Assembly (NCBI GenBank): GCA_045595785.1 | Contig: JAZOBE010000034.1 | Coordinates: 62,001-126,000, forward strand | Length of the DNA stretch: 64,000 bases | Direction of reading: 5' to 3' | Source: SFLA01 sp045595785 | GTDB taxonomy: Bacteria > Bacillota > Clostridia > Oscillospirales > CAG-382 | In this document: positions 7,950-16,424 of the stretch, in pieces | How the letters are laid out: each line of letters opens with the position of its first letter | Position numbering within the stretch: the stretch's first letter is position 1 | Position numbers and translations under genes: made by a program | The notes under the pieces: generated by a model | Seen by the model: the letters and a program-made list of their open reading frames with translations, nothing else | The model's database searches: none | Told to the model about the DNA's origin: nothing

Positions 7950-9278
7950 ATGCCAATCAAAGTAGGTTTTGTTTCACTGGGATGTCCCAAGAATCTCGTT
8001 AATACCGAAAATATGCTTGCTCTGCTTGCACAAAACGGGTTTGAGATCGTTGCGGAAGACGTTGAAGCAGATGTAATTGTTATAAACACTTGTGCTTTCA
8101 TTGAGAGCGCGAAAAAAGAAGCAATAGATAACATACTTGATGTTGCCTGGCTTAAAGAAAATCATACGCTTAAAGGAATCGTCGTTACCGGATGTTTGCC
8201 GGAGCGTTATCGTGAAGAGATTCTAAAAGAAATGCCGGAGGTGGACTGTGTTCTCGGTACCGGATCTTTCGGCAATATTTGTGAGGCTGTAAAGCGCGCT
8301 TATGAGGGAGAAAAGTATTCTTCATTTGAAGATAAGAATACTTGTGATATCGGCGGCGAGCGTGTAATCACAACGCCTGAATATTTTGCATATCTTCAAA
8401 TTGCTGAGGGATGCGATAATCATTGTACTTATTGTGTTATTCCGTCTATCCGCGGTAAATTCAGAAGCAGACCGATGTCTGACATTCTGGAAGAAGCTCA
8501 GAATCTTGCTGATCTAGGTGTAAAAGAGGTGTGTTTAATCGCACAGGATACCACTCGTTACGGTCAAGATATTTACGGTGTATATTCCTTGGATTCTCTT
8601 ATCCAGGAAATTTCAAAAATTGAGGGCATCGAGTGGATACGAGTTATGTACTGTTATCCTGACCGAATTACCGATGGGCTTATTAATGAATTTGCAAACA
8701 ATCCGAAGCTTGTGAAATATATTGATATGCCTATTCAGCATATTTCTACACCCGTGCTTAAGCGTATGAATCGCAGAGATACCGAGGAAACGATTAAAGC
8801 CACTGTACAAAAGCTTCGTGATAACGTACCCGGTATGTATATTCGTACTACCGTTATTACCGGATTCCCCGGCGAGACTGATGCTGATTTCGAAAAGCTG
8901 TTAGCTTTTGTTAAAGAAGCCCGCTTTGAGCGTCTTGGTGCATTTATTTATTCACGCGAGGAAGGTACGCCGGCGTATGATATGGATGATCAGGTACCCG
9001 AGAAGCTGAAGCGCCGCAGACACGATGCAATTATGCGCGAGCAAAAAAAGATACACGCCTCTCTTAATAAGGCGATGGTTGGAAAGATAGTTAAGGTTAT
9101 TAACGAAGGCTATGATCAGGTGGCTGAAAGCTATTACGGACGTTCTTTTGCTGATGCGCCTGAAATTGACGGAAAAATATATTATTCTTCACCGCGCAGA
9201 TTACGTGAAGGTGAGTTTGTTGATGTTCTTGTCAATGACATTCTTGATTACGATCTCGTTGGACGAGTAGTTAAATAA
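7950..9278 (+). CDS. rimO: Ribosomal protein S12 methylthiotransferase RimO
   Basis: Radical-SAM methylthiotransferase of 442 residues that modifies an Asp of ribosomal protein S12. The N-terminal UPF0004 domain carries the auxiliary-cluster cysteines C12, C48 and C82. The radical-SAM triad CDNHCTYC gives C155, C159 and C162. A C-terminal TRAM domain ends the protein. KVGFVSLGCPKNLVNTE at the start is the RimO form rather than MiaB. ATG with AGGAG upstream; second-to-third position in the recA-lexA run. Confidence 0.95.
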   Translation: MPIKVGFVSLGCPKNLVNTENMLALLAQNGFEIVAEDVEADVIVINTCAFIESAKKEAIDNILDVAWLKENHTLKGIVVTGCLPERYREEILKEMPEVDCVLGTGSFGNICEAVKRAYEGEKYSSFEDKNTCDIGGERVITTPEYFAYLQIAEGCDNHCTYCVIPSIRGKFRSRPMSDILEEAQNLADLGVKEVCLIAQDTTRYGQDIYGVYSLDSLIQEISKIEGIEWIRVMYCYPDRITDGLINEFANNPKLVKYIDMPIQHISTPVLKRMNRRDTEETIKATVQKLRDNVPGMYIRTTVITGFPGETDADFEKLLAFVKEARFERLGAFIYSREEGTPAYDMDDQVPEKLKRRRHDAIMREQKKIHASLNKAMVGKIVKVINEGYDQVAESYYGRSFADAPEIDGKIYYSSPRRLREGEFVDVLVNDILDYDLVGRVVK

Positions 9279-9290
9279 AGGGTGATAATC

Positions 9291-9905
9291 ATGAAGTTAA
9301 ATACCCCTAATAAGTTGACATTGTTCAGAATAATTCTCATACCTTTCTTTATGCTGTTTTTGCTTTACCCGTTTTTTGGCGAGAGTGGCGAGATATGGTG
9401 TCGAATAATTGCTGCGGTTATTTTCATCGTTGCTTCGGTTACCGATTTTCTTGACGGATATCTTGCCAGAAAAAACGGTCAGGTAACAAATTTTGGTAAG
9501 TTTATGGACCCGCTGGCTGATAAGTTTTTGATTTTTGGTGCAGTTGTAGCCATACTTGCTTCAGATTTTGTTGTTGTAGAAAGCACGATCATTTCCCGGG
9601 AAATACTGTATCAGGTGTTTCTGTGGTCCGGAATAATTGTTATTTTCCGCGAGCTGGCGGTTACTTCAATGCGTCTTGTTGTCAATAACTCTTCCGGTAT
9701 AGTTGTTGCTGCAAGTATGCTTGGAAAGATAAAAACAAATACGCAGATAGTTTGTGTTTGCTGCATGATTTTGGAGCCTGTTTTGCTTCCGTTCTGCGGA
9801 AACATTCTTTCTCTTGTTTCTTGTATAGTAATGACTGTGTTTACCCTGTGGTCCGGTCTTTCCTATCTTAAGGCATATTGGCCGTATATTAAATCCAATA
9901 GTTAA
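9291..9905 (+). CDS. pgsA: CDP-diacylglycerol--glycerol-3-phosphate 3-phosphatidyltransferase
   Basis: Integral-membrane CDP-alcohol phosphatidyltransferase of 204 residues, first committed step to phosphatidylglycerol and cardiolipin. The catalytic signature runs from D52: D-F-L-D-G-Y-L-A-R, then G, then D73 and D77. Four to six hydrophobic membrane segments are visible. A GTG nine bases upstream (9282) is in frame, but AAAGGGTG lies at the correct spacing only for the ATG at 9291. Sits 12 bases after rimO and 11 before cysS. The rimO-pgsA or recA-pgsA proximity is common in Firmicutes. Confidence 0.93.
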   Translation: MKLNTPNKLTLFRIILIPFFMLFLLYPFFGESGEIWCRIIAAVIFIVASVTDFLDGYLARKNGQVTNFGKFMDPLADKFLIFGAVVAILASDFVVVESTIISREILYQVFLWSGIIVIFRELAVTSMRLVVNNSSGIVVAASMLGKIKTNTQIVCVCCMILEPVLLPFCGNILSLVSCIVMTVFTLWSGLSYLKAYWPYIKSNS

Positions 9906-9916
9906 AGAGGCAATTT

Positions 9917-11350
9917 ATGAAACTTTATAATTCACTTACCAGAACCAGAGATGAGTTTGTTACTCACGTTCCCGGTAAGGTTACTATGTATACCTGCGGT
10001 CCTACCGTTTACCATTTTGCTCATATAGGAAATTTGCGTTCTTACATAATGGAAGACGTGCTTGAAAAATATCTTGTTTATTCGGGGTATGAGGTTACCC
10101 GCACGATGAATATTACAGACGTTGGCCATCTTACCTCTGACGGTGATACCGGAGATGATAAGATGATAAAAAGCGCTCAACGCGAGCACAAGACGGTTAT
10201 GGAGATAGCTCAGTTTTATACTGACGCATTCTTTGCTGATTGTGAAAAGCTGAATATTAAAAGACCTGAGTACGTTGTTCCGGCAACCGGCTGTATCGAT
10301 GATTTTATCGAAATGGTGCAGCGCCTCATCGAAAACGGATACGCATATGAGGCAGGCGGAAACGTTTATTTTGATACCTCTAAGTTGGAAAACTATTATG
10401 TTTTTAACAAACATGACGCTGATGACCTTGAAGAAGGTGTTCGCGAAGGCGTTGGTGTTGACAGTAATAAGAAAACCAAGACTGACTTTGTTCTTTGGTT
10501 TACCAAGTCCAAGTTTGAAGATCAGGAGCTAAAATGGGACAGTCCTTGGGGGTATGGCTATCCCGGTTGGCACATCGAATGCTCTGCCATTTCTGTTAAG
10601 ACCTTAGGTGAGTATCTTGATATCCACTGCGGTGGTATAGATAATGCGTTTCCTCATCACACAAATGAAATAGCACAAAGTGAGGCCTATCTCGGACATC
10701 CTTGGTGTAAGCACTGGTTTCATGTGCTTCATCTTAACACTTCGAGCGGAAAGATGAGTAAATCCTCAGGTAAGTTCCTTACCGTTTCTCTTCTTGAAGA
10801 AAACGGATATGATCCGCTGGTTTACCGTTTCTTCTGTCTACAGTCCCACTACAGAAAGAATCTTGTGTTTTCTTGGGAAGGACTGGATAATGCAGTTACC
10901 GCTTATAACAAGCTTGTAGCGCGTATCGCGGCTCTATCTGAAGATGGTGAGGTCGATAATGAGGGATTTGAGCGTGTAAGAGCTGGTTTCGTCTCTGCTA
11001 TGGATAATGATCTTAATACCTCTCTTGCTATAACTGCGATTTATGATGCTTTGAAGGCAGATGTTTCCGATGCTACCAAGCTTGCACTTATCGCTGATTA
11101 CGATAAAGTTCTTTCGATAGGTCTACTGGATGCAGCGAAAAAGCTTAAGGAAAATGCCAAGAAGCAGGCTGAGGATACCGATGTACCTGTATCTGAGGAA
11201 GACAGGGAGATAGTCGAGCTGGTGAATCAACGTACTGAGGCAAAGAAGGCCAAGAATTATGCTCTTGCTGACGAAATACGCAACAAACTGAAAGAAATGG
11301 GCGTTGTTGTTGAAGATACTGCTCAAGGTCCTAAGTGGAAGCGTGTATGA
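9917..11350 (+). CDS. cysS: Cysteine--tRNA ligase
   Basis: Class I cysteinyl-tRNA synthetase of 477 residues. The zinc-ligand region TCGPTVY (C27), the HIGH-type motif HIGN (36-39) and KMSKS (279-283) are intact, with WHIECSAIS and the HHTNEIAQSEA zinc/active-site segments between them. The C-terminal DALR-type domain follows. Its stop overlaps the mrnC start as ATGA. cysS followed by mrnC is a well-known Firmicute pair. Confidence 0.97.
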   Translation: MKLYNSLTRTRDEFVTHVPGKVTMYTCGPTVYHFAHIGNLRSYIMEDVLEKYLVYSGYEVTRTMNITDVGHLTSDGDTGDDKMIKSAQREHKTVMEIAQFYTDAFFADCEKLNIKRPEYVVPATGCIDDFIEMVQRLIENGYAYEAGGNVYFDTSKLENYYVFNKHDADDLEEGVREGVGVDSNKKTKTDFVLWFTKSKFEDQELKWDSPWGYGYPGWHIECSAISVKTLGEYLDIHCGGIDNAFPHHTNEIAQSEAYLGHPWCKHWFHVLHLNTSSGKMSKSSGKFLTVSLLEENGYDPLVYRFFCLQSHYRKNLVFSWEGLDNAVTAYNKLVARIAALSEDGEVDNEGFERVRAGFVSAMDNDLNTSLAITAIYDALKADVSDATKLALIADYDKVLSIGLLDAAKKLKENAKKQAEDTDVPVSEEDREIVELVNQRTEAKKAKNYALADEIRNKLKEMGVVVEDTAQGPKWKRV

Positions 11351-11709
11351 ATGTAGCAGAATATAGTCCTTTGGCACTTGCCTATCTCGGAGATGCATAT
11401 TATGAGCTTTTGGTTCGTGCGCATTTACTGTCGCAAGGAAATATGCCTACTTCCGAGTTGAATAAGCGTGCCAAAGAATTTGTAACGGCAGTAAAACAAA
11501 GCGATTTGATTGACATAATACTCCCGCATTTAACCGAAAACGAGACTGCGGTCTATAAGAGGGGAAGAAATGCACATTCTGCGCATACACCCAAAAGTGC
11601 TGCAGCAGTACAATATCGCAGAGCAACGGGTTTTGAGTGTTTGTTTGGATATTTGTACGTTAAAGGCGAGACTGAACGAGCACAGCGATTATTTGATTTG
11701 CTGATATAG
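11347..11709 (+). CDS. mrnC: Mini-ribonuclease III
   Basis: MrnC of 120 residues: the catalytic RNase III domain without a dsRNA-binding domain. In Bacillus it matures the ends of 23S rRNA. The signature LALAYLGDAYYELLVR contains the catalytic acidic residue; a second conserved block is RGRNAHSAH. An in-frame start 12 bases upstream exists, but the ATG overlapping the cysS stop (ATGA) gives the usual family start. Confidence 0.92.
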   Translation: MNVAEYSPLALAYLGDAYYELLVRAHLLSQGNMPTSELNKRAKEFVTAVKQSDLIDIILPHLTENETAVYKRGRNAHSAHTPKSAAAVQYRRATGFECLFGYLYVKGETERAQRLFDLLI

Positions 11710-11721
11710 GAGGATGTTTTT

Positions 11722-12324
11722 ATGGTAGTTCTTACCAATAATGAAAAGGCAGTATATGAGTATATTCAGGACAAGATTACTTATGATGGATATGCTCCCT
11801 CCGTACGTGATATTGCTGCGGCGCTTGGTATCCGTTCAACCTCTACGGTTCACGCGTATATGCGACGTTTGGAAGAGAAGGGATATATAACAAAGGAGCA
11901 AGGCAAAAGCCGTGCAGTAAAGATTGAGCGAAAAGGCGAGCCCGATAAAATGCTGCGTGTTCCTATTCTCGGTAAGGTTGCTGCAGGTATGCCTATAACG
12001 GCTATACAGTCTTGTGAAGGTTACGTAGATTATCCTGTGAGTATGTCTCGAGGCAAGAATAGTTTGTTTGCGCTTCGCGTTCAGGGCGAAAGCATGATCA
12101 ACGCAGGAATACTCGATGGCGATATCGTTGTTGTTGAAAACCGCCGTTATGCAGATGAAGGTGAGATAGTTGTTGCATTAATTGATGATGAGGCGACTGT
12201 AAAGCGTTTTTATCATGATAACGGCAGAATAAGACTACAACCTGAGAACAATAGAATGAAACCTATTTATTGCACTGACGTTATGATTTTAGGTGTAGTA
12301 ATCGCAAATTTTAGATTTTATTAA
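11722..12324 (+). CDS. lexA: LexA repressor
   Basis: SOS repressor of 200 residues. A winged-helix DNA-binding domain (SVRDIAAALGIRSTSTVHAY) is followed by a self-cleavable S24-type protease domain: scissile Ala88-Gly89 in VAAGM, nucleophile Ser124 in QGESM, and general base Lys161. AGGAGG precedes the ATG. It is last in the recA-recX-rimO-pgsA-cysS-mrnC-lexA run. I see no LexA box directly in front of it, so autoregulation would act through the recA promoter. All catalytic residues are present. Confidence 0.96.
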   Translation: MVVLTNNEKAVYEYIQDKITYDGYAPSVRDIAAALGIRSTSTVHAYMRRLEEKGYITKEQGKSRAVKIERKGEPDKMLRVPILGKVAAGMPITAIQSCEGYVDYPVSMSRGKNSLFALRVQGESMINAGILDGDIVVVENRRYADEGEIVVALIDDEATVKRFYHDNGRIRLQPENNRMKPIYCTDVMILGVVIANFRFY

Positions 12325-12332
12325 TTTTGTTA

Positions 12333-12369
12333 TTGACAAATGCCCGATTATGTGGTATTCTAATCGGGC
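12333..12369 (+). promoter_or_regulatory. tRNA-Lys promoter embedded in an inverted repeat
   Basis: TTGACA (12333-12338), 17-base spacer and TATTCT (12356-12361) drive the tRNA gene. A perfect 9-bp inverted repeat, GCCCGATTA (12342-12350) and TAATCGGGC (12361-12369), flanks the -10 hexamer. It could be an operator, or a hairpin ending lexA transcripts, though it has no T tract. Confidence 0.6.
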
Positions 12370-12377
12370 GGTCAAAT

Positions 12378-12453
12378 GATCCATTAGCTCAGCCGGTAGA
12401 GCACATGACTTTTAATCATGGTGTCCGGAGTTCGATTCTCCGATGGATCACCA
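12378..12453 (+). tRNA. tRNA-Lys (UUU)
   Basis: Complete 76-base cloverleaf. Acceptor GATCCAT (12378-12384) pairs with ATGGATC (12443-12449); D arm GCTC; anticodon stem CATGA/TCATG with loop CTTTTAA, anticodon TTT; T loop TTCGATTC. Discriminator A and an encoded CCA (12451-12453). Own promoter and terminator. Confidence 0.97.
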
Positions 12454-12454
12454 C

Positions 12455-12492
12455 AACAGGTGCCGAATGGTGTTCGGCACCTGTTATTTTTT
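12455..12492 (+). terminator. Terminator of tRNA-Lys
   Basis: Perfect 13-bp stem: AACAGGTGCCGAA (12455-12467) with TTCGGCACCTGTT (12473-12485), five-base loop, followed by a run of six T. It starts two bases after the CCA end. Confidence 0.93.
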
Positions 12493-12549
12493 ACAACGTA
12501 TTATTTGCGGCACGAGCCGTCGTTGCAATGTGTTTTTACGGTGGTATAG

Positions 12550-12945
12550 ATGTATTCAAAAAATTCAAAAATTGCACAAGCGGTATATGAGGCGTGTCTT
12601 CCCGTATGCTTTACTCTGGTGGCTTCCTTCAAGGCTTCGCCGGACGCTGTGTTTCTCTTTGCGTTTTTTTCTTTATTTTACTGTATACCTTTGATATATA
12701 CCTCATATAAATTAACTAAGGGAACCCATGTCAGGATTAAAGAATGCATTCTTCATGACCTGCTTTGGGTGTTACTTCCTTATTGCCTGTCTGCTTTTGT
12801 GACTGATATATTTGTTTCTTTTTTATCAGGCGCTCAAAGTTGGAGCGGAATGACTGCGCTTGTGCTTATAATTTCGTCAGTCCTTCTTACTCTTACCTTC
12901 TGGCTTAAATACATTATTGATGTAAAACTGAATAACCGCCCTTAG
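12550..12945 (+). CDS. Small integral membrane protein of unknown function
   Basis: Predicted protein of 131 residues with about four hydrophobic segments (roughly residues 14-34, 36-52, 68-90 and 99-121), separated by short charged loops such as KLTKGTHVRIKE. I do not recognise a family. The ribosome-binding site is weak (GGTGG). The TAG stop (12943-12945) is formed by bases 8-10 of the downstream tRNA-Arg, a 10-base overlap, so mRNA and tRNA cannot both be made intact from one transcript. Hydrophobic pattern and unbroken reading between two tRNA genes favour a real gene, with some doubt. Confidence 0.6.
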   Translation: MYSKNSKIAQAVYEACLPVCFTLVASFKASPDAVFLFAFFSLFYCIPLIYTSYKLTKGTHVRIKECILHDLLWVLLPYCLSAFVTDIFVSFLSGAQSWSGMTALVLIISSVLLTLTFWLKYIIDVKLNNRP

Positions 12946-13013
12946 CTCAGCCCGGATAGAGTACCGGATTCCGATTCCGATGGTCGTGGGTTCAAATCCC
13001 CCAGGGCGGGCCA
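12936..13013 (+). tRNA. tRNA-Arg (CCG)
   Basis: 78-base cloverleaf. Acceptor CCGCCCT (12936-12942) pairs with AGGGCGG (13003-13009); D arm GCTC/GAGT; anticodon stem CCGGA/TCCGA with one C-A mismatch at the base and loop TTCCGAT, anticodon CCG; T loop TTCAAATC. Discriminator G and encoded CCA (13011-13013). Its first bases are shared with the end of the upstream membrane-protein gene. Confidence 0.93.
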
Positions 13014-13039
13014 AAAGCAGGTCTTTGACCTGCTTTTTT
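13014..13039 (+). terminator. Terminator of tRNA-Arg
   Basis: AAAGCAGGTC (13014-13023) pairs with GACCTGCTTT (13027-13036) around a TTT loop and runs into more T. It directly abuts the CCA end. Confidence 0.9.
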
Positions 13040-13049
13040 ATATTATTGT

Positions 13050-13078
13050 TTGACTTTGAAATTGATATGTGTTATCAT
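13050..13078 (+). promoter_or_regulatory. Promoter of the Nudix-GNAT cassette
   Basis: TTGACT (13050-13055), 17-base spacer and TATCAT (13073-13078); start predicted near 13085. This places the first usable start codon of the next gene at 13094 or 13103 and excludes the in-frame ATGs further upstream. Confidence 0.6.
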
Positions 13079-13102
13079 AATCTCGAAAGCGAGATGTTAA
13101 AA

Positions 13103-14059
13103 ATGAGACGTGAAAAGTCATGTGGAGCAGTTGTCTTTACTCGTGTGAATGGGAAAATAAGATATGTTGTTGTTCGTTCGTTGAACGGGATATACGGTTT
13201 CCCAAAAGGCCATATGGAAAAAGGTGAGACTGAAGTTCAGACGGCTCGTCGAGAAATTAAAGAAGAAACGGGCTTAAACATAAGAATCATAAGAGGATTC
13301 AGGACGAGCGAAGAGTACTTCTTGCTTCGTGATGGGAAACCTGAAACTAAAAAGAGAGTAGTTTATTTTCTGGCAGAATATAAAAAACAATCTTTTTCCG
13401 TCCAAAAATCAGAGCTTTCAGAAATTAATTTAATGGCATATCAAGAGGCAATGAACTCATTTCAGCACGATAGCACAAAACGCATATTAACTGAGGCAGA
13501 CAGATTTCTTAACCGCATCAAACTTGTTGTACCCAATGTTGGTTACAGTGGTCAGATAATGGCGTTTAAAAACGAGGTTTTACAAAAAGACGGAGTTAAT
13601 TCTTTTGACGGATGCGGTGATCTTAAAAACTGCACGTCCGCTGAAAAGTGGATTAAAATTCTTGATTCCAGAAAACATGCTGACACCGCTCCAACCGGCA
13701 GCGTTCCTTCAGATACATATCTTGCTGTTCGTGTATGGGATCATAAATTAGTCGGGATTATTGATCTCAGGCATCATATTGAACATCCGGTTTTAAGCAC
13801 TTGGGGTGGTCATATCGGATACACGGTGCGCCCGTCTGAACGAAGCAAAGGTTATGCTAAGGAAATGTTGAAACTTAATTTGCATAACTGTACCGCCAAA
13901 GGAATTGATAAAGTTCTTATTACTTGTTGCTCATCCAATCTTGCGAGTGAGAGAGTAATAATTGACAACGGCGGTGTTTTTGAAAATGAGATACTTGTCG
14001 ATGGTGAGCGAATTAAACGTTATTGGATAGATTTGAATTTTAGCACAAAAGAGGAATGA
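13103..14059 (+). CDS. Nudix hydrolase fused to a GNAT acetyltransferase
   Basis: Two-domain protein of 318 residues. The N-terminal half is a Nudix hydrolase: EKSCGAVVF near the start and a complete Nudix box (G-x5-E-x7-REIKEETGL, about residues 36-58), with the ApaH/AP4A-type FPKGH lead-in. The second half, about residues 150-315, is a GNAT N-acetyltransferase, with LVGIIDLRH, the acetyl-CoA loop VRPSERSKGYA and the segment VLITCCSSNLASERVIIDNGG. Such a fusion is unusual; substrates are unknown. Hydrolysis of a nucleotide-linked or diadenosine compound plus acetylation of a small amine is possible but unproven. ATG at 13094 is an alternative start; more distal ATGs lie before the promoter or in tRNA-Arg. 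The next gene starts two bases after its stop. Confidence 0.85.
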   Translation: MRREKSCGAVVFTRVNGKIRYVVVRSLNGIYGFPKGHMEKGETEVQTARREIKEETGLNIRIIRGFRTSEEYFLLRDGKPETKKRVVYFLAEYKKQSFSVQKSELSEINLMAYQEAMNSFQHDSTKRILTEADRFLNRIKLVVPNVGYSGQIMAFKNEVLQKDGVNSFDGCGDLKNCTSAEKWIKILDSRKHADTAPTGSVPSDTYLAVRVWDHKLVGIIDLRHHIEHPVLSTWGGHIGYTVRPSERSKGYAKEMLKLNLHNCTAKGIDKVLITCCSSNLASERVIIDNGGVFENEILVDGERIKRYWIDLNFSTKEE

Positions 14060-14061
14060 AA

Positions 14062-14691
14062 ATGAATATTAAGTATCATGAGGAAGCAGCACTTGATGTT
14101 GTCGCTGTAGAAACTGATAATAGTAAAAAAACTGTCTTTTTAATCGGTGATTCTATACGAATGGGATATTGTGAGATAACTAAACGTATTCTCTCCGATG
14201 TAGCGGAAGTTATTTTTCCTGATGACAATTGTAGATATACACAATATACGTTTGTCGGTCTTTCCCAGTGGAAGAATCTGTTTTATTCTCCGGAGGAAGT
14301 AGATGTTGTATATTGGAACAACGGTCATTGGGATATTGCTCATTGGGATGGCGAAGAATCATTGAATTCTATCGAAGAATATACAAAGATGCTCGTTCGA
14401 ATTAAAAGAAGAATATCGACAATTTTCCCTAACGCGAAAATCGTATTTTTCACTACTATGCCGATGAACCCTAATGGGATGGATTCTGTTAATCCTCGTA
14501 CAACTGCAGAGATAAAAGCATATAACAAAGCCGCTGTTAACGCTTTAAAAAATGAAATATATATTGATGACGTTTTCAGTGAATATGAAAACCTTACTGA
14601 AGATTATTTTTCTGATTATTGTCATTTAACCGAAGCAGGTAATGAGATGCTTGGTAAACACGTTGCAGAATATATTAAGAATCTTTTTTGA
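14062..14691 (+). CDS. SGNH/GDSL-type hydrolase
   Basis: Protein of 209 residues with the SGNH pattern: block I FLIGDS with nucleophile Ser31, an Asn-containing block (VVYWNNGHWD) and block V D185-x-x-H188 in SDYCHLTEAG. Family members deacylate or deacetylate carbohydrates and lipids; the substrate is not evident. There is no signal peptide, so it is probably cytosolic. GAGGA is spaced seven bases from the ATG at 14062, which is preferred over the one at 14056. It sits between the Nudix-GNAT fusion and a DUF4091-type protein, suggesting a common small-molecule or glycan substrate. Confidence 0.78.
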   Translation: MNIKYHEEAALDVVAVETDNSKKTVFLIGDSIRMGYCEITKRILSDVAEVIFPDDNCRYTQYTFVGLSQWKNLFYSPEEVDVVYWNNGHWDIAHWDGEESLNSIEEYTKMLVRIKRRISTIFPNAKIVFFTTMPMNPNGMDSVNPRTTAEIKAYNKAAVNALKNEIYIDDVFSEYENLTEDYFSDYCHLTEAGNEMLGKHVAEYIKNLF

Positions 14692-14766
14692 TGGAGAAAT
14701 AATAAGAGAAAAAAAGATAAAAAGATATTGGATTGTAATCAAATAGTTTCATTAATGGAGGAAAAT

Positions 14767-16419
14767 ATGGTAACTGTTAAAACAATTTCAGCTCTTGAGA
14801 AGTGCTTTTTTGATGAAGATATTAATAGTAAGCCCGAGTACAAAAAGGGAAGTGTGTTGAAAAACGACAAGCTCTCATATCAAGTTTGTTTTTCCAGCGA
14901 CACAGAGATTCCCAGCGGTAAAATGGTTTGCAAGGCTGAAATAGTTTCTGAGCTTGCTGATCATATTACTGTTTCGAATGTTCATAACGTACCGTCATTA
15001 ATGCCTGTTTTTCGTGAATGGAATGACGATAACTATTTACGCAAAGAACCCGGCATGTTCCCGGACTTATTAATTCCGTTAAAAGACGATCCAAATGTTT
15101 ATGTTGTGTCGGGTCAACTGCACGCGTTATGGGTGGATATTGATGTTCCGGAAGCAGTGGACGCCGGTGATTACTTGGTTAACATAATACTTAAAAATAA
15201 CGAGGGCGAGTGTGTTGGAAACGCGTTGTTTACTGTTACGGTATACAACGCGGTGCTTCCTGAACAAAAGCTGATTTTTACTCAATGGTTCCATTGTGAC
15301 TGCCTTGCTAACTACTACCGTGTGCCTGCTTTTTCGGAAGAGCATTGGCGTATCATTCGTAATTTTGTACGCACTGCTGTTGCAAACGGAATAAATATGC
15401 TGCTTACGCCTGTGTTTACACCTGCGCTTGATACTGCAGTCGGACATGAGCGCCTGACTACTCAGCTAGTGAAAATAACCAAGAAGGAAAACGAGTATAT
15501 CTTTGACTTTTCTTTGCTTGCTCGGTGGATTGATATGTGTCTTGAAGAGGGAATAAAGTACTTTGAAATTGCACATTTCTTCACACAATGGGGAGCAAAG
15601 CATGCACCTAAAATAGTCGCCGAGGTTGATGGCGTCGAAACAAAAATATTCGGCTGGGAAACAGATGCATGCGGTAAAGAGTACGTTGGTTTCCTTAACG
15701 TTTTTATTCCTTCGCTACGTGCATTTCTTGAAAACAAGGGCGTTGCCGATAATTGTTTTTACCATATTTCCGACGAACCCTCCGCCGCTCAGCTTGATGA
15801 TTACCTTAATGCGAAAAGCGGTATTTTAAAAGCGCTTGAGGGGTGTAAGATAATTGATGCACTGTCGAATTTTGAATTTTATTCCTCAGGTGCAGTGGAT
15901 ACGCCGGTTGTTGCCACCGATCATATTCAGCCATTTATAGACAATAACGTAAAGAATCTTTGGACATATTATTGCTGTGGTGAATGTGTTAACGTTTCAA
16001 ACAGATTTTTATCGATGCCTTCAGCACGCAACAGAATTATTGGTGTGCAGATGTTCAGATATGCAATCAGCGGTTTTTTGCATTGGGGTTATAATTTTTA
16101 TAACAATCAATATTCGATTGCTCCTATTGATCCATACCGTACAACCGATGGGGAGTTCTTCGCCCCATCCGGTGATGCGTTCAGTGTATATCCTGCGCCG
16201 GACGGCACGACCTACGATACTATTCATCTTGCCGTGTTTACACAAGCATTGAGAGACATTCGGGCTCTTGAAGCGCTTGCGGAAAAAATTGGCAGGGAAG
16301 CCGTTTGCGATATCATAGATGACCGCGCTGATATGCTTATTACTTTTTCTGAATATCCGAAGGATGATAGCTTTATTTTATCTCTTCGTGAAATGGTCAA
16401 TGCTTTGTTAAACGAATAA
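14767..16419 (+). CDS. DUF4091-type glycoside hydrolase-like protein
   Basis: Protein of 550 residues resembling the DUF4091 family: a beta-sandwich-like N-terminal part (about 1-165) followed by a TIM-barrel-like region with FTQWFHCDCLANYY, IHxSDEP-type FYHISDEPSAAQL (acidic pair typical of glycoside hydrolases), LWTYYCCGECVNVSNRFL and FLHWGYNFYNN. Such proteins are found with carbohydrate-degradation genes, but activity is mostly unproven. No signal peptide is seen, so an intracellular role is likely. GGAGGA lies six bases before the ATG at 14767; an ATG at 14728 lacks one. Last gene of the cassette; a bidirectional terminator follows. Confidence 0.75.
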   Translation: MVTVKTISALEKCFFDEDINSKPEYKKGSVLKNDKLSYQVCFSSDTEIPSGKMVCKAEIVSELADHITVSNVHNVPSLMPVFREWNDDNYLRKEPGMFPDLLIPLKDDPNVYVVSGQLHALWVDIDVPEAVDAGDYLVNIILKNNEGECVGNALFTVTVYNAVLPEQKLIFTQWFHCDCLANYYRVPAFSEEHWRIIRNFVRTAVANGINMLLTPVFTPALDTAVGHERLTTQLVKITKKENEYIFDFSLLARWIDMCLEEGIKYFEIAHFFTQWGAKHAPKIVAEVDGVETKIFGWETDACGKEYVGFLNVFIPSLRAFLENKGVADNCFYHISDEPSAAQLDDYLNAKSGILKALEGCKIIDALSNFEFYSSGAVDTPVVATDHIQPFIDNNVKNLWTYYCCGECVNVSNRFLSMPSARNRIIGVQMFRYAISGFLHWGYNFYNNQYSIAPIDPYRTTDGEFFAPSGDAFSVYPAPDGTTYDTIHLAVFTQALRDIRALEALAEKIGREAVCDIIDDRADMLITFSEYPKDDSFILSLREMVNALLNE

Positions 16420-16424
16420 AAAAT

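Noticed and set aside
12980..13102. Longer start for the Nudix-GNAT gene, inside tRNA-Arg
   Set aside because: It would begin in the tRNA and cross its terminator and the new promoter; the family starts near EKSCGAVVF.
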